Notes: generated from the letters alone by a model not told the origin. DNA of 35,198 nt from Sphingobium psychrophilum (GCF_012927105.1 NZ_JABBFV010000029.1:1-35198), one strand, 5' to 3'; positions 23,893-32,769 are shown, counted from the first letter of the stretch. Translations and numbers: made by a program.

Positions 23893-26255
23893 AGCCGCAC
23901 CCTATTGAGCCTCAGCGCATTCGTCACCACAGCAAATGACGAGAGCGCCATCGCGGCGCCTGCCAGCATGGGCGAGAGCAGAATGCCAACCACCGGGTAC
24001 AGCACCCCGGCCGCGACTGGCACACCGACCCCATTGAAGACGAACGAGAACCACAGGTTCTGGCGAATGTTCCGCATCGTTGCCTTTGCCAGCCGGCGCG
24101 CTCGGACCATAGCCGATAGATCGCCGTTCGTCAGCGTCATGCCCGCGCTCTCGATAGCAACGTCCGTGCCCGTGCCCATGGCTACACCCACGTCTGCCGC
24201 AGCGAGCGCCGGTGCGTCGTTGATGCCGTCACCGGCCATGGCCACCACGGCACCCTTCGCTTTTAGCTCCCCTATGATTCTCGCCTTGTCTTCCGGCTTC
24301 AGGTCAGCATGCACCTCGTCGATACCGCCAATCATCTTGGCCACCGCCTCCGCGGTGCCGCGGCCATCGCCCGTCAACATCACGATGCGCAGGCCTTCGG
24401 CATGAAGATCGCTAATCGCTCCGCGCGCAGACGCCTTCACGGGATCAGCAACCACGAGCATGCCGGCCAGATGCCCGTCCACCGCGATTAACATGACGCC
24501 AGCCCCTTCGAATCGCCGCACCTTGGCCGCCTCCTCGATAACCTCGGGTGCAGCGCCAACCGCCCGCATCATCGCAGCGTTGCCGATGGCGACCGACCGA
24601 CCGGCGACCTTGGCCACCACACCAGCGCCAGTCGTCGAGTTGAACGCCTCCGCTGTCGGCACTTCAATCCGGCGTTCCTCCGCCGCGACCACGATCGCAT
24701 GTGCGAGCGGATGTTCGGAGCGCTGCTCCACGGCTGCCGCGAGGGCCAGCAGTTCGTCTTCGTCGAAGCCGCCGACCGTCTCGATAGCGATCAGCTTCGG
24801 CTTTCCCTCGGTCAGCGTGCCGGTCTTGTCGATCACCAGCGTGTCGACCTTCTCAAGCGCCTGCAGCGCTTCGGCGTTCTTCACCAAAACTCCCGCGTGG
24901 GCACCACGGCCGGTGCCGACCATGATCGACATCGGGGTCGCAAGCCCCAAGGCGCACGGGCAGGCGATGATGAGCACCGCGATGGCGTTCAGGAGCGCGT
25001 GGCCGAAGCGCGGTTCGGGGCCGACCAGGTTCCAAATCACGAAGGTCGCGACTGCGATCGCCACCACCAGTGGCACGAACCAGCCGGATATCTGATCGGC
25101 GACCGCCTGAATGGGCGCGCGGCTGCGCTGCGCTTCGGCGACCATCTTCACGATCCGCGCAAGCACCGTTTCGGAACCGACCGCCTGAGCCTCCATGACC
25201 AGGCTGCCTGTGGAGTTGACGGTTCCGCCCGTAAGCTTTGATCCGGGTCTCTTGGCCACTGGCGCGGGCTCGCCTGTGAGCATGGACTCATCGACCGAAG
25301 AACGCCCATCGACTATCACGCCGTCCACGGGAACCGCTTCGCCCGGGCGCACCCGGATGCGGTCGCCCTGCATGACCTCAGAAAGTTGAAGCTCCTCCTC
25401 CGAGCCATCAGCGGCGATGCGGCGAGCCGTCTTCGGAGCCAGGTTCATGAGTGCACGGATCGCGCGGCCGGTCGCCGCACGAGCACGAAGCTCGAGGACC
25501 TGGCCAAGCAGCACCAGCGTGACTACCACGCCTGCGGCCTCGTAGTAGACTGGCACCCTCCCATGCATTCGGAACGCTGGTGGGAAAAGCCGCGGTGCGA
25601 CCGTGGCGACGAGGCTGTAGAGGAACGCCACGCCGACTCCGATCGCGACCAGCGTGAACATGTTGAGGTTGCGCGTGCGGATCGAGGCCCACCCACGTTC
25701 GAAGAACGGCCAGCCGGCCCAAAGCACGATCGGCACGGTGAGCGCGAACTGCACCCAGTGGTTCCACTCGCCAGGCACGAACTGGAAGCCGAGCAATTCG
25801 GAAACCATCGAGACGAGCAGCAGCGGGGTCGTAAGAATGCCTGCCACCCACGTCCTGCGGGTGAAGTCCACGAGTTCAGGGTTCGGCGCGTCGTCGAGCG
25901 ACGGCTCCTCGGGCTCGAGTGCCATACCGCAGATCGGGCAGGTTCCTGGGCCCTCTTGCCGGACCTCAGGGTGCATCGGACACGTCCAGATCGCGCCTGG
26001 CGTCGCTTCAGGTTCAGGCCGAGGCGCATCGTTCAGATAGGCCTCGGGATTGGCCACGAACTTTGTGCGGCAGCCTGCACTGCAGAAGTGATATTCCTGA
26101 TCCTCGTGGTGAGCATGGTGCGGCGTGGCCGACGGGTCCACGCTCATGCCGCAAACAGGATCCTTCACCTGACCGACCGCTTGATCGTGGGCCTTCTTGC
26201 CGCCACCTCCGCAGCAGCCATGGCCTGCATGCGCCGTTGATTTCGGGTTGGTCAT
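23889..26255 (-). CDS. copA: Heavy-metal (copper) translocating P1B-type ATPase
   Basis: A 788-residue inner-membrane pump that exports Cu(I)/Ag(I) using ATP. The N-terminus has a His/Cys-rich stretch (HAGHGCCGGGGKKAHDQ), a YHS-type domain (DPVCGMSVDP and HFCSAGCRTKF, about 31-74) and a second metal-binding zinc-ribbon-like segment (TCPMHPEVRQEGPGTCPICG, 91-110) in place of the usual CxxC domains. Eight membrane helices carry the CPC motif (ACPCALG, 432-434). TGEP is at 327-330, the phosphorylation Asp is D476 in DKTGTLT, followed by SEHPLAHAI and GDGINDAPALAAADVGVAMG. The ATG at 26255 has AGGAGAAGG upstream; the upstream start to 26300 would overlap the promoter. Confidence 0.95.
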   Translation of the reverse strand: MTNPKSTAHAGHGCCGGGGKKAHDQAVGQVKDPVCGMSVDPSATPHHAHHEDQEYHFCSAGCRTKFVANPEAYLNDAPRPEPEATPGAIWTCPMHPEVRQEGPGTCPICGMALEPEEPSLDDAPNPELVDFTRRTWVAGILTTPLLLVSMVSELLGFQFVPGEWNHWVQFALTVPIVLWAGWPFFERGWASIRTRNLNMFTLVAIGVGVAFLYSLVATVAPRLFPPAFRMHGRVPVYYEAAGVVVTLVLLGQVLELRARAATGRAIRALMNLAPKTARRIAADGSEEELQLSEVMQGDRIRVRPGEAVPVDGVIVDGRSSVDESMLTGEPAPVAKRPGSKLTGGTVNSTGSLVMEAQAVGSETVLARIVKMVAEAQRSRAPIQAVADQISGWFVPLVVAIAVATFVIWNLVGPEPRFGHALLNAIAVLIIACPCALGLATPMSIMVGTGRGAHAGVLVKNAEALQALEKVDTLVIDKTGTLTEGKPKLIAIETVGGFDEDELLALAAAVEQRSEHPLAHAIVVAAEERRIEVPTAEAFNSTTGAGVVAKVAGRSVAIGNAAMMRAVGAAPEVIEEAAKVRRFEGAGVMLIAVDGHLAGMLVVADPVKASARGAISDLHAEGLRIVMLTGDGRGTAEAVAKMIGGIDEVHADLKPEDKARIIGELKAKGAVVAMAGDGINDAPALAAADVGVAMGTGTDVAIESAGMTLTNGDLSAMVRARRLAKATMRNIRQNLWFSFVFNGVGVPVAAGVLYPVVGILLSPMLAGAAMALSSFAVVTNALRLNRVRL

Positions 26256-26280
26256 TGCCTTCTCCTGTTCGACGCATAGG

Positions 26281-26313
26281 GATGTAGTCCTTGACACCAT
26301 GTCAGGGTCAAGG
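26281..26313 (-). promoter_or_regulatory. CueR-type promoter and operator
   Basis: On the minus strand TTGACC (-35, 26306-26311) and TACATC (-10, 26281-26286) are 19 bp apart, the elongated spacer typical of MerR-activated promoters. Half-sites CCTTGAC and GTCAAGG (26289-26295 and 26307-26313) form a dyad centred in the spacer. Confidence 0.8.
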
Positions 26314-26354
26314 ACTTAATTTGGTGGCGGCGTGCTCGCGTCGGTCTCCACTCG

Positions 26355-26600
26355 TCAGCTGCCGCCAGGCGGCTCAAGCGTGCCAAGCAACCCGACCAAT
26401 CCGAGTATGACCACTCCTGCTGCCGCATCGGCCCAAAGGCTTCTTCGAAGCCTAGCGACAGCCACTTGATTAGCACCGCTGTCGATGCCGGTCTCGAGCG
26501 CCGGGATCAGGCGAAACCGGTTCGACGCCGCCATTGCGAGCATAGCGGTAAACAGGGCGTGCCTCATGAACAGCAGCGCGCTATACTGATCGGCCATCAT
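26355..26600 (-). pseudogene. C-terminal remnant of a CopD-type copper resistance membrane protein
   Basis: About 80 codons reading YSALLFMRHALFTAMLAMAA then SNRFRLIPALE, and RRSLWADAAAGVVILGLVGL then LGTLEPP. In CopD/PcoD proteins the final helices carry the motif LFxAMLxLAAxNRFRLxPAL and end LGTLEPP, so the family is clear. Full CopD is about 300 residues; the front is missing and the DNA changes to an unrelated kinase remnant at about 26605. It has the same strand as the copper ATPase, just upstream of its promoter, so it is a leftover of an older copper locus. Confidence 0.7.
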
Positions 26601-26606
26601 CCCTGG

Positions 26607-26711
26607 GTCTGCGCCACCGACAATGGAGCCGTTATCGCGAAGGATATCGCCTATCGCATTTCCGATCCATTCTTCACGACCAACAAGATTTCAGAAATGC
26701 TGGAAAGATAG
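26607..26711 (+). pseudogene. Remnant of a histidine kinase ATPase domain
   Basis: The frame reads VCATDNGAVIAKDIAYRISD then PFFTTNKISEML and TAG. This resembles the G1-to-F boxes of HATPase domains (DNGxGIPxxIxxRIFDPFFTTK). The Gly normally following G1 is replaced and the G2 box is missing, so it is inactive. No start codon belongs to it. It lies about 265 nt upstream of the intact hybrid kinase, whose corresponding box is EPFFTTKAIGKG, but the two fragments are not close copies. Confidence 0.5.
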
Positions 26712-26974
26712 GCCTGCGAGCTAGTCGCCATGTGGACTGGGTCAGTCGTTTCGCGGAGGTCCTATGATTTCACGCGCGACCGTATGCTGGTTGCTGCCAC
26801 CGCAATCTCGCGAGACAACGCTGACCCTCAAGCCGGAAGATGATCCACGCTGACAGGGTGGCGATACCACGATAAATTCAAGATGTTCTTGATCTTTGCT
26901 GAGGTTGTTTCCTTATGATGCCAAGGGGTTGAGGATATGTTGCACTATGGCACTGACTATGGGAGCAGTGGGTC

Positions 26975-29410
26975 ATGATCATGACCGGCACGCACGACAG
27001 CAATCTAGTTATCCTGTCGATTCTTATCGCCATGTTCGCGTCATTTTCAGGGCTCAGCCTGGCCATGCGGATGCGCGCCTCGACCGGCTGGATGCGCCGC
27101 CTGTGGCTCGGCGCTGCGGCGGTTGCGCTGGGGGGCGGCATCTGGTCGATGCATTTCGTCGCCATGTTGGCGTACAGCATGCCGGGAATGGAGATGAGCT
27201 TCGATCTGGCTCTCACGTTGATTTCCTTCGCCATCGCACTTGCATTCACCGGCGCGGGCTTCGCGGTAATGGACTGGCGAACGATGGCAGCAGGGCGCGT
27301 GGCCGCCGCCGGATTGCTAATGGGATCGGGCGTTCTGGCGATGCACTATTTAGGCATGGCTGCGATGCACATAGCCGCAGACCTCAGCTACGATCATGGG
27401 TGGCTTGGTATATCTATATTCATTGCGATCGGCGCCGCCACGGCGGCGATGTGGCTGACCGCACGCGATCAGAAATTGTCCCACAGGCTTGTCGCCTCAG
27501 CAGTCATGGGGCTGGCGATCGCGGGCATGCACTATGCAGGCATGCGCGCCGCGATATTCACTTCCACGTCATCGGTGGACATGACGACGGGCGGAGCAAG
27601 CCTGGGACAGACTTATCTTGCGATCCTCATCAGCGCCATTACCGTGTTGATCCTTGTGATGGCCTTGAGTTCCGCAGCGGTGGAGAGGCTGTTTCAGGGA
27701 TTCGTGCGCCGCGAGGCGCGCATTGCGCTGAGGTTACGGATCGCGGACGCTCTGCGCGGACGCGACACGCAAGAGGCGCTGCAGGAAGTTGCGGCGCTGA
27801 TGGGCACGCACTTCAACGTGACCCGGACCGGCTATGGCCAGCTCGACCCGATCGAGGATATTTTCGAGTATGACGTATGTTGGACGGACGGCACCGTGCC
27901 GCCGCTACTCGGGCGCTATCCGGCAGAAGCGTTTGGGGCAAAAATCGTCGCCGCACTCAGCGCTGGGCAAACTGTCGTCATCGATGATCTTCTTGATGCC
28001 GAACTGAGCGATGAAGCAAAAACGCGAGAAACCGCTCAATCGGTCGATACGCGCGCAATACTGGTTGTGCCGTTTGTCCGCGACGGCCGCCTGAGCACGA
28101 TCGTTTATCTCAATGATCGCGATCACCGCGCTTGGCAGCGACAGGACATTGCCTTCATGGAAGAGATTGCCGAGCGGACCCGACTGGTAATCGAACGCGC
28201 CACCGTCGAAGAAAAGCTGCGCGAATTGAATGCTACGCTTGAGCAGCGCGTCGAGATACGCACGCGTGAGCTCCGGGAAGCGCAAGAGGCTCTGCTCCAT
28301 AGTCAGAAGCTGGAGGCTGTGGGCCAGTTGGTGTCGGGCATGGCACATGATTTCAACAACGTACTGGCAGCCATTATGGGTGCTTTCGACTTAATCCGGC
28401 GGCGTCCCGATGAACCCGAGCGGGTGCAGCGTTATGCAGAGGCGGGACTGGAGGCAGCTGAGCGTGGCGCTAAGCTAACCGCCCAGTTGCTCGCCTTCGC
28501 GCGGGCTCAGCGCATCCAGCTCACCCCACTCATCATCTGCGACATTATCAGGCCGTTACATAACCTACTGGCTCGCACGTTGGGCCCGATGATTAGACTC
28601 GATTTCGCACTCAATCCTCATCCAGTTCCGGTCCTCGCAGATGCTACACAGGTCGAGATGATGGTGCTCAATTTGGCGATCAACGCGCGCGACGCGATGC
28701 CAAATGGCGGCACCCTCACGGTCTCGACCACAGTACGTAATATCTCGGGACATCCGGAGGTCGATGATGGCGAATATGTCGAGATTGCGGTGGGCGACAC
28801 TGGCGCAGGAATGGACGAGACCACACTTCGCCGGGCCATGGAACCGTTCTTCACCACCAAGGCGATCGGCAAGGGAACAGGGTTAGGGCTGGCCCAAATA
28901 TATGGCAGCGCCCGCCAAGCAGGCGGAACGGTTCACATCGATAGCACTCTTGGGCAGGGCACGACGGTGCGCGTGCTCATGCCTTGCACCGATGAAGAGC
29001 CAAACGACCCAGTTCAAGCAGTCACACCGGTCGATATCGCGGGAACAGGCTCCATTAAAATATTGTTGGTCGACGACGACCAAGATGTGAGAAGCATGAT
29101 CGCAAGCGCGCTCGAATGCCAGGGGCACTACGTGACGCAAGCCGAAAATGGCGATGCGGCATTGGTCGCATTGGAAGAAAATGTCCCAGACATCGCGATC
29201 ATTGACTTTGCGATGCCTGGAATGAACGGCGCTGAATTGGCAAAGTGCATCGAGGCGCGCTGGCCAGGCTTACCTATCCTTTTCGCCAGCGGCTTTGCAG
29301 ATACAGACGCTGTCGAACAAGCTGTTGGACGCCGAGCGAAAATTCTTCGTAAACCGTTTCGAGCAGACGAGCTTTTAGTGGCTATTCATCGGTTAGGTGC
29401 GTTCGCCTAG
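26975..29410 (+). CDS. MHYT-domain hybrid sensor histidine kinase with receiver domain
   Basis: An 811-residue inner-membrane signalling protein. Residues 1-235 form a seven-helix MHYT domain with the motifs MHFV (59-62), MHYLGM (123-128) and MHYAGM (185-190), whose His/Met residues may bind copper and sense O2, CO or NO. A GAF-like region follows (about 250-415, with LVVPFVRDGRLSTIVYLND). Next come a coiled linker, a phosphoacceptor box with H458 (GMAHDFNN), a HATPase_c domain (LNLAINARDAMP, VGDTGAGMDE, EPFFTTK, GTGLGLA) and a C-terminal receiver with D744 (IIDFAMPGMNG). The HDFNN box marks the HWE/HisKA-type kinases used in CckA-like proteins. Its partner response regulator is not in the window. 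GGGAG precedes the ATG. Confidence 0.93.
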   Translation: MIMTGTHDSNLVILSILIAMFASFSGLSLAMRMRASTGWMRRLWLGAAAVALGGGIWSMHFVAMLAYSMPGMEMSFDLALTLISFAIALAFTGAGFAVMDWRTMAAGRVAAAGLLMGSGVLAMHYLGMAAMHIAADLSYDHGWLGISIFIAIGAATAAMWLTARDQKLSHRLVASAVMGLAIAGMHYAGMRAAIFTSTSSVDMTTGGASLGQTYLAILISAITVLILVMALSSAAVERLFQGFVRREARIALRLRIADALRGRDTQEALQEVAALMGTHFNVTRTGYGQLDPIEDIFEYDVCWTDGTVPPLLGRYPAEAFGAKIVAALSAGQTVVIDDLLDAELSDEAKTRETAQSVDTRAILVVPFVRDGRLSTIVYLNDRDHRAWQRQDIAFMEEIAERTRLVIERATVEEKLRELNATLEQRVEIRTRELREAQEALLHSQKLEAVGQLVSGMAHDFNNVLAAIMGAFDLIRRRPDEPERVQRYAEAGLEAAERGAKLTAQLLAFARAQRIQLTPLIICDIIRPLHNLLARTLGPMIRLDFALNPHPVPVLADATQVEMMVLNLAINARDAMPNGGTLTVSTTVRNISGHPEVDDGEYVEIAVGDTGAGMDETTLRRAMEPFFTTKAIGKGTGLGLAQIYGSARQAGGTVHIDSTLGQGTTVRVLMPCTDEEPNDPVQAVTPVDIAGTGSIKILLVDDDQDVRSMIASALECQGHYVTQAENGDAALVALEENVPDIAIIDFAMPGMNGAELAKCIEARWPGLPILFASGFADTDAVEQAVGRRAKILRKPFRADELLVAIHRLGAFA

Positions 29411-29731
29411 TGGATTGATTCCAACGTTTGGTGCCCACGCCTGAAGCGAAGATTGCTACAAAAACCGACAGGAATACCAAATTCAAATCGTGTGTGCCGA
29501 TCATGATCATGATCCATAGGTCCCATAGCCCGCGCTATCGCATATCTCGATCTCTTGGATGACCTAACTGATTTGCTGCGCCGATTGGCTCAAATGACCG
29601 GTGGTGAATGCAGTACCTTGAGACAGGCATGGCCGCGACGTTTGGCCTTGCATTGCTAGCACCGGAGAAAAATTACATCGCTATCAGCCGGTACATCCCC
29701 ACATTCTCTAGCAAAAAAAGCTTTCGCAACC
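29411..29731. other. Noncoding stretch upstream of the EcfG promoter
   Basis: No frame on either strand carries recognisable features. Confidence 0.5.
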
Positions 29732-29756
29732 GGAACAGATTCGGTCAAACCTCGTT
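29732..29756 (+). promoter_or_regulatory. EcfG-type general stress promoter
   Basis: GGAAC (29732-29736), a 16-nt spacer and CGTT (29753-29756), a perfect match to the alphaproteobacterial EcfG consensus, 29 nt before the start codon of the next gene. Confidence 0.75.
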
Positions 29757-29785
29757 CCACCTTTACCAAAGTGGAGGAGGATAGG

Positions 29786-30064
29786 ATGGTCGATAACCGA
29801 TTTGATGACCGCGTGATGGTGGAGAAGAAAGGGCCCGGCCGAACGCTTGTCATAGCTTTGGTAGCGGTTGTGGCGCTCGTCGGCGTCCTCTTCGCAACAG
29901 GCTTTTGGTCTGCCGACGTGAAGGAAGGCGACCTTCCTGAAGTCAGCGTCAATGGCGGCGAATTGCCAAAGGTCGACGTTGACTCAAAGGCTGTGGTCGT
30001 TGGAACGAAGAAGGAAGAGATCGACGTGCCAACGGTCGGCGTAAAGGACAATGGCGAAGAGTAA
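29786..30064 (+). CDS. Small single-pass membrane protein, stress-regulated
   Basis: A 92-residue protein. A charged N-terminus is followed by one helix (TLVIALVAVVALVGVLFATG), then FWSADVKEGDLPEVSVNGGE, LPKVDVDSKAVVVGTKKEE and IDVPTVGVKDNGEE. The two repeats LPEVSVNGGE and LPKVDVDSKAV and the V-rich tail form a pattern that I know from uncharacterised sphingomonad proteins. The start has AGGAGG at 29775-29780. The C-terminus probably faces the periplasm. The perfect EcfG promoter upstream indicates induction in the general stress response; the function is unknown. Confidence 0.85.
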   Translation: MVDNRFDDRVMVEKKGPGRTLVIALVAVVALVGVLFATGFWSADVKEGDLPEVSVNGGELPKVDVDSKAVVVGTKKEEIDVPTVGVKDNGEE

Positions 30065-30181
30065 ACTGTTGAGGACTAACTTCAATCTTGTGCAATCCTA
30101 GTTGCGATGGAACCAGTTGGTAGGAAGCAGGTTAGTAAAGCGGATGAGAATATTGGCCCCCAGCTATCATCCGTGACCAAT

Positions 30182-30211
30182 GACCCTGTCAGCAATGACG
30201 GGGTCTTTTTT
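30182..30211 (+). terminator. Intrinsic terminator
   Basis: GACCCTGTCA pairs with TGACGGGGTC (one wobble) around GCAA, followed by six T, about 120 nt after the stop of the small membrane protein gene. Confidence 0.85.
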
Positions 30212-30321
30212 CTTCATATTGCATCTTATCGCGCATAGGACTTTATCACTCCAAATTCCTTCTTCGGTGGCGATTGAAAGCCGCGCGAGGATAAGAAACG
30301 GGACGTACATTGGATAATTCA

Positions 30322-32454
30322 TTACCTGTTATTCAGAGTCTTCGGGTCAAGCCGTACCTTATCAGCATATAGGTCACTACTATCGTGAGAAAGGTAGTCG
30401 GGCACAAAGGCTTTGAATGAGGCTTTGGGCTTGGCGAGTAATATTTCCTCAAGATCGATGGGCTGCATGAATTTCAAGCCAGCGCGTCCATCTTTGATCC
30501 AGCGCACATCTGCATCGAGAGCGTTTAAAAGGCCAATCTCCAGCGAGACCACTTCGCCAATATGTAGTGGCAGGCTGGTTTCCACCATAGCACCCGTGCA
30601 CGAAATATTACGGAGCCTGACCACTTCGCTGGCAGCGCGCGCAGTTATTTGCCCTGCTCTGATAAGACGGCGGCGCTCGGCACGATCATTGCGGTATCCG
30701 CTGGCCACCGGGCCATTGCCTTGAGCGCGCACCATCGCTGATGCAGAGTCCATTGGCCGTCCATATATATAACCTTGGATTAGCGTGCATCCAAGCTCGC
30801 GAACGAGGGCCAGTTGGTCCTCTGTTTCCACCCCTTCTGCCGTCGTAATCATGCCAAGATCAGTAGCAAGGTTGACTATCGCTCTAATAATAGGGATGTT
30901 ATTGCTTCCCGGAAGCGTCGCGCCCTTGATGAAAGACTGGTCGATCTTGATTTTGTCAAATGGGATCGTCTTGAGATACCCAAGGCTGGAATACCCCGTG
31001 CCAAAATCATCCAGCGAAATTTTGACGCCTAGGCCTTTCAAGGTCGCGATGGCGGCGCGCGTTTTTGCGGTGTCGTTGAGTAATGCGCCTTCCGTAATTT
31101 CGAGTTCCAGCCTGTCCGCCGACAGGCCCGCATAAGCCAGCGCGCTGGTCACCAATGTTGGGAGGGCCTGACTTGAAAATTGAACGGGAGAGATGTTGAC
31201 AGCAACGCTTACCGAATTGGGCCATTTCGCGGCTTCCAGGCAAGCGGTGCGCAATACCCATTCGCCTAACTCATTAATGAGGCCAGATTCTTCGGCGATC
31301 GGAATGAATATCGCAGGAGACATGACCCCACGCACGCCATGAGTCCAGCGGATCAACGCCTCAAACCCGGCTAAAGCACCAGATTGGGTCTCAATCACAG
31401 GTTGATAGGCTAGATGAAATTCCCCCCGCTCCAAGGCTCGTTGCATGTCCTCTTCGATCTGCTGCCGCAACCGGGCCTGCTCGTGCATTTCCGAAGCGAA
31501 AAATCGATAGGTGCCTTTGCCCGCCGCTTTTGCAGCGTAAAGAGCAAGGTCCGCATCTCTCACCAGGTCAATAGCCGACCGATGATCGTAATCTGAGGTG
31601 GCGATCCCAATCGAGGTGCCAATTGTGATCAATTGAGTTTTTATAATATAGGGCTGGGACAGGCTATGAATTATATCTGCCGCGATATTCGCAAGAATTT
31701 TCTCCTCGCAGATGTCGGCAAATACAAGCTGGAACTCATCGCCGCCAAGGCGGCCGACTTGCCCTCTCCCCGAGACAGTCTTTACCAGACGCTCTGAAAC
31801 GGCCTTCAGCAATTGGTCACCCACAAGGTGACCGAACGTGTCGTTGACTAGTTTGAACCTGTCGAGATCCAATATCATCGTGGCACATCGTTGCTTGCGG
31901 TGTGCGCATGAAAGGATGCTATTTTCCAGCGCCTGGCGCATCGTGTCCCGGTTCGCAAGGCTAGTGAGCGAATCAAAGCGCGCCAGTTGCAGCAGTTTGA
32001 TTTCAGAATTTTTCTGATCGGTAAGATCGACCGCGAAGCCGACAAAACCACAATACCGACCAGCTTCGTCATGATAGGGTCCGCCCGTGAGCGACCACCA
32101 AAGATCGTCGTGCCCCTTAGCCTTCAGTACCAAGCCGTCGAACGGTATGCGAGATGCGATATAGAAGCTGAGGCTTCGCTCGGACGCTTCTTCTGCGAGA
32201 CTGGTATCGCTATCGACAAGATCAGACAAATTCTCGGGATAGACGCCGAAATTCGCCATGGCGCTGCCTATCTTCGCGCTGAGATAGGATAGAGAGCCAT
32301 CTCTACGCGTCTCCCAGAACCAGCCCTTGCCGCTTTCTTCATATTTGGCGAGCAAGCGCGTCGCCTGGCTCTCCGCCAGCGAAGCATTTCCAGCATCGAT
32401 GAAACGGCTCAAGCGCACGGGCACGCTCCCGATCCCTGACAAGGGCTGCGCCAA
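30322..32454 (-). CDS. PAS-GGDEF-EAL-PilZ cyclic-di-GMP turnover protein
   Basis: A 710-residue cytosolic protein with no membrane segment. An N-terminal PAS-like region (about 40-145, ESGKGWFWETRRDGSLSYLS and GRYCGFVGFAVDLTDQKN) leads into a GGDEF domain with intact RLGGDEF (235-241) and FDSLTSLANRD. The EAL domain has FEALIRW (364-370), VNISPVQFSS, LELEITEGAL, LDDFGTGYSSLGYLK, KIDQSFI, TTAEGVETEDQL and IQGYIYGRPM. A C-terminal PilZ region follows (RAERRRLIRAG, then NISCTGAMVETS). Both active signatures are complete, so it could both make and break c-di-GMP. The start is a TTG at 32454; a GTG at about 32424 is an alternative. It is last in the Tad-type operon. Confidence 0.92.
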   Translation of the reverse strand: MAQPLSGIGSVPVRLSRFIDAGNASLAESQATRLLAKYEESGKGWFWETRRDGSLSYLSAKIGSAMANFGVYPENLSDLVDSDTSLAEEASERSLSFYIASRIPFDGLVLKAKGHDDLWWSLTGGPYHDEAGRYCGFVGFAVDLTDQKNSEIKLLQLARFDSLTSLANRDTMRQALENSILSCAHRKQRCATMILDLDRFKLVNDTFGHLVGDQLLKAVSERLVKTVSGRGQVGRLGGDEFQLVFADICEEKILANIAADIIHSLSQPYIIKTQLITIGTSIGIATSDYDHRSAIDLVRDADLALYAAKAAGKGTYRFFASEMHEQARLRQQIEEDMQRALERGEFHLAYQPVIETQSGALAGFEALIRWTHGVRGVMSPAIFIPIAEESGLINELGEWVLRTACLEAAKWPNSVSVAVNISPVQFSSQALPTLVTSALAYAGLSADRLELEITEGALLNDTAKTRAAIATLKGLGVKISLDDFGTGYSSLGYLKTIPFDKIKIDQSFIKGATLPGSNNIPIIRAIVNLATDLGMITTAEGVETEDQLALVRELGCTLIQGYIYGRPMDSASAMVRAQGNGPVASGYRNDRAERRRLIRAGQITARAASEVVRLRNISCTGAMVETSLPLHIGEVVSLEIGLLNALDADVRWIKDGRAGLKFMQPIDLEEILLAKPKASFKAFVPDYLSHDSSDLYADKVRLDPKTLNNR

Positions 32455-32475
32455 CGGCCAACAAAAAGCGACAGC

Positions 32476-32754
32476 TTAGCCATCCGGCTGATACCGATCG
32501 TCGATTACCTTACCGCCCAGGGCATCCGCGCGCGGGATCGGATTAACTGGTTGGAGTGCGGAGAGGGTCCCGGGAGCAGCCGTTTCGGTGTAGGACGATG
32601 AACCGGACTCGCCGATAGCTGAGGAAGGAGACTGAGCCCCGTCAGTAACTGCAATTTCGACCGGCGACGTTGCCTGACCTGCGTCATTCGACTGATCGAC
32701 CGCGGCGATCAGGAGCACGCCCACGCCCAAGGCTAAGTAAATGAACTTATCCAT
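32476..32754 (-). CDS. Small membrane-anchored hypothetical protein in the Tad operon
   Basis: A 92-residue protein with an N-terminal membrane or signal segment (MDKFIYLALGVGVLLIAAV), a Ser/Thr/Ala-rich middle and a tail with NPIPRADALGGKVIDDRYQP. GGAGAG is about 8 nt before the ATG. It lies 15 nt downstream of the TadE-like gene and 21 nt upstream of the GGDEF-EAL-PilZ gene, so it is part of the operon. I do not recognise the family. Confidence 0.75.
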   Translation of the reverse strand: MDKFIYLALGVGVLLIAAVDQSNDAGQATSPVEIAVTDGAQSPSSAIGESGSSSYTETAAPGTLSALQPVNPIPRADALGGKVIDDRYQPDG

Positions 32755-32769
32755 GGTTCCGGCTCTCCT

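Noticed and set aside
24460..26240. Several plus-strand frames of 180-284 codons
   Set aside because: All are antisense to the copper ATPase gene, typical of GC-rich DNA.
26764..26853. 29-codon frame with GGAGG upstream between the kinase remnant and hybrid kinase
   Set aside because: It is too short and lacks any other evidence; the ribosome-site-like sequence could be chance or part of decayed DNA.
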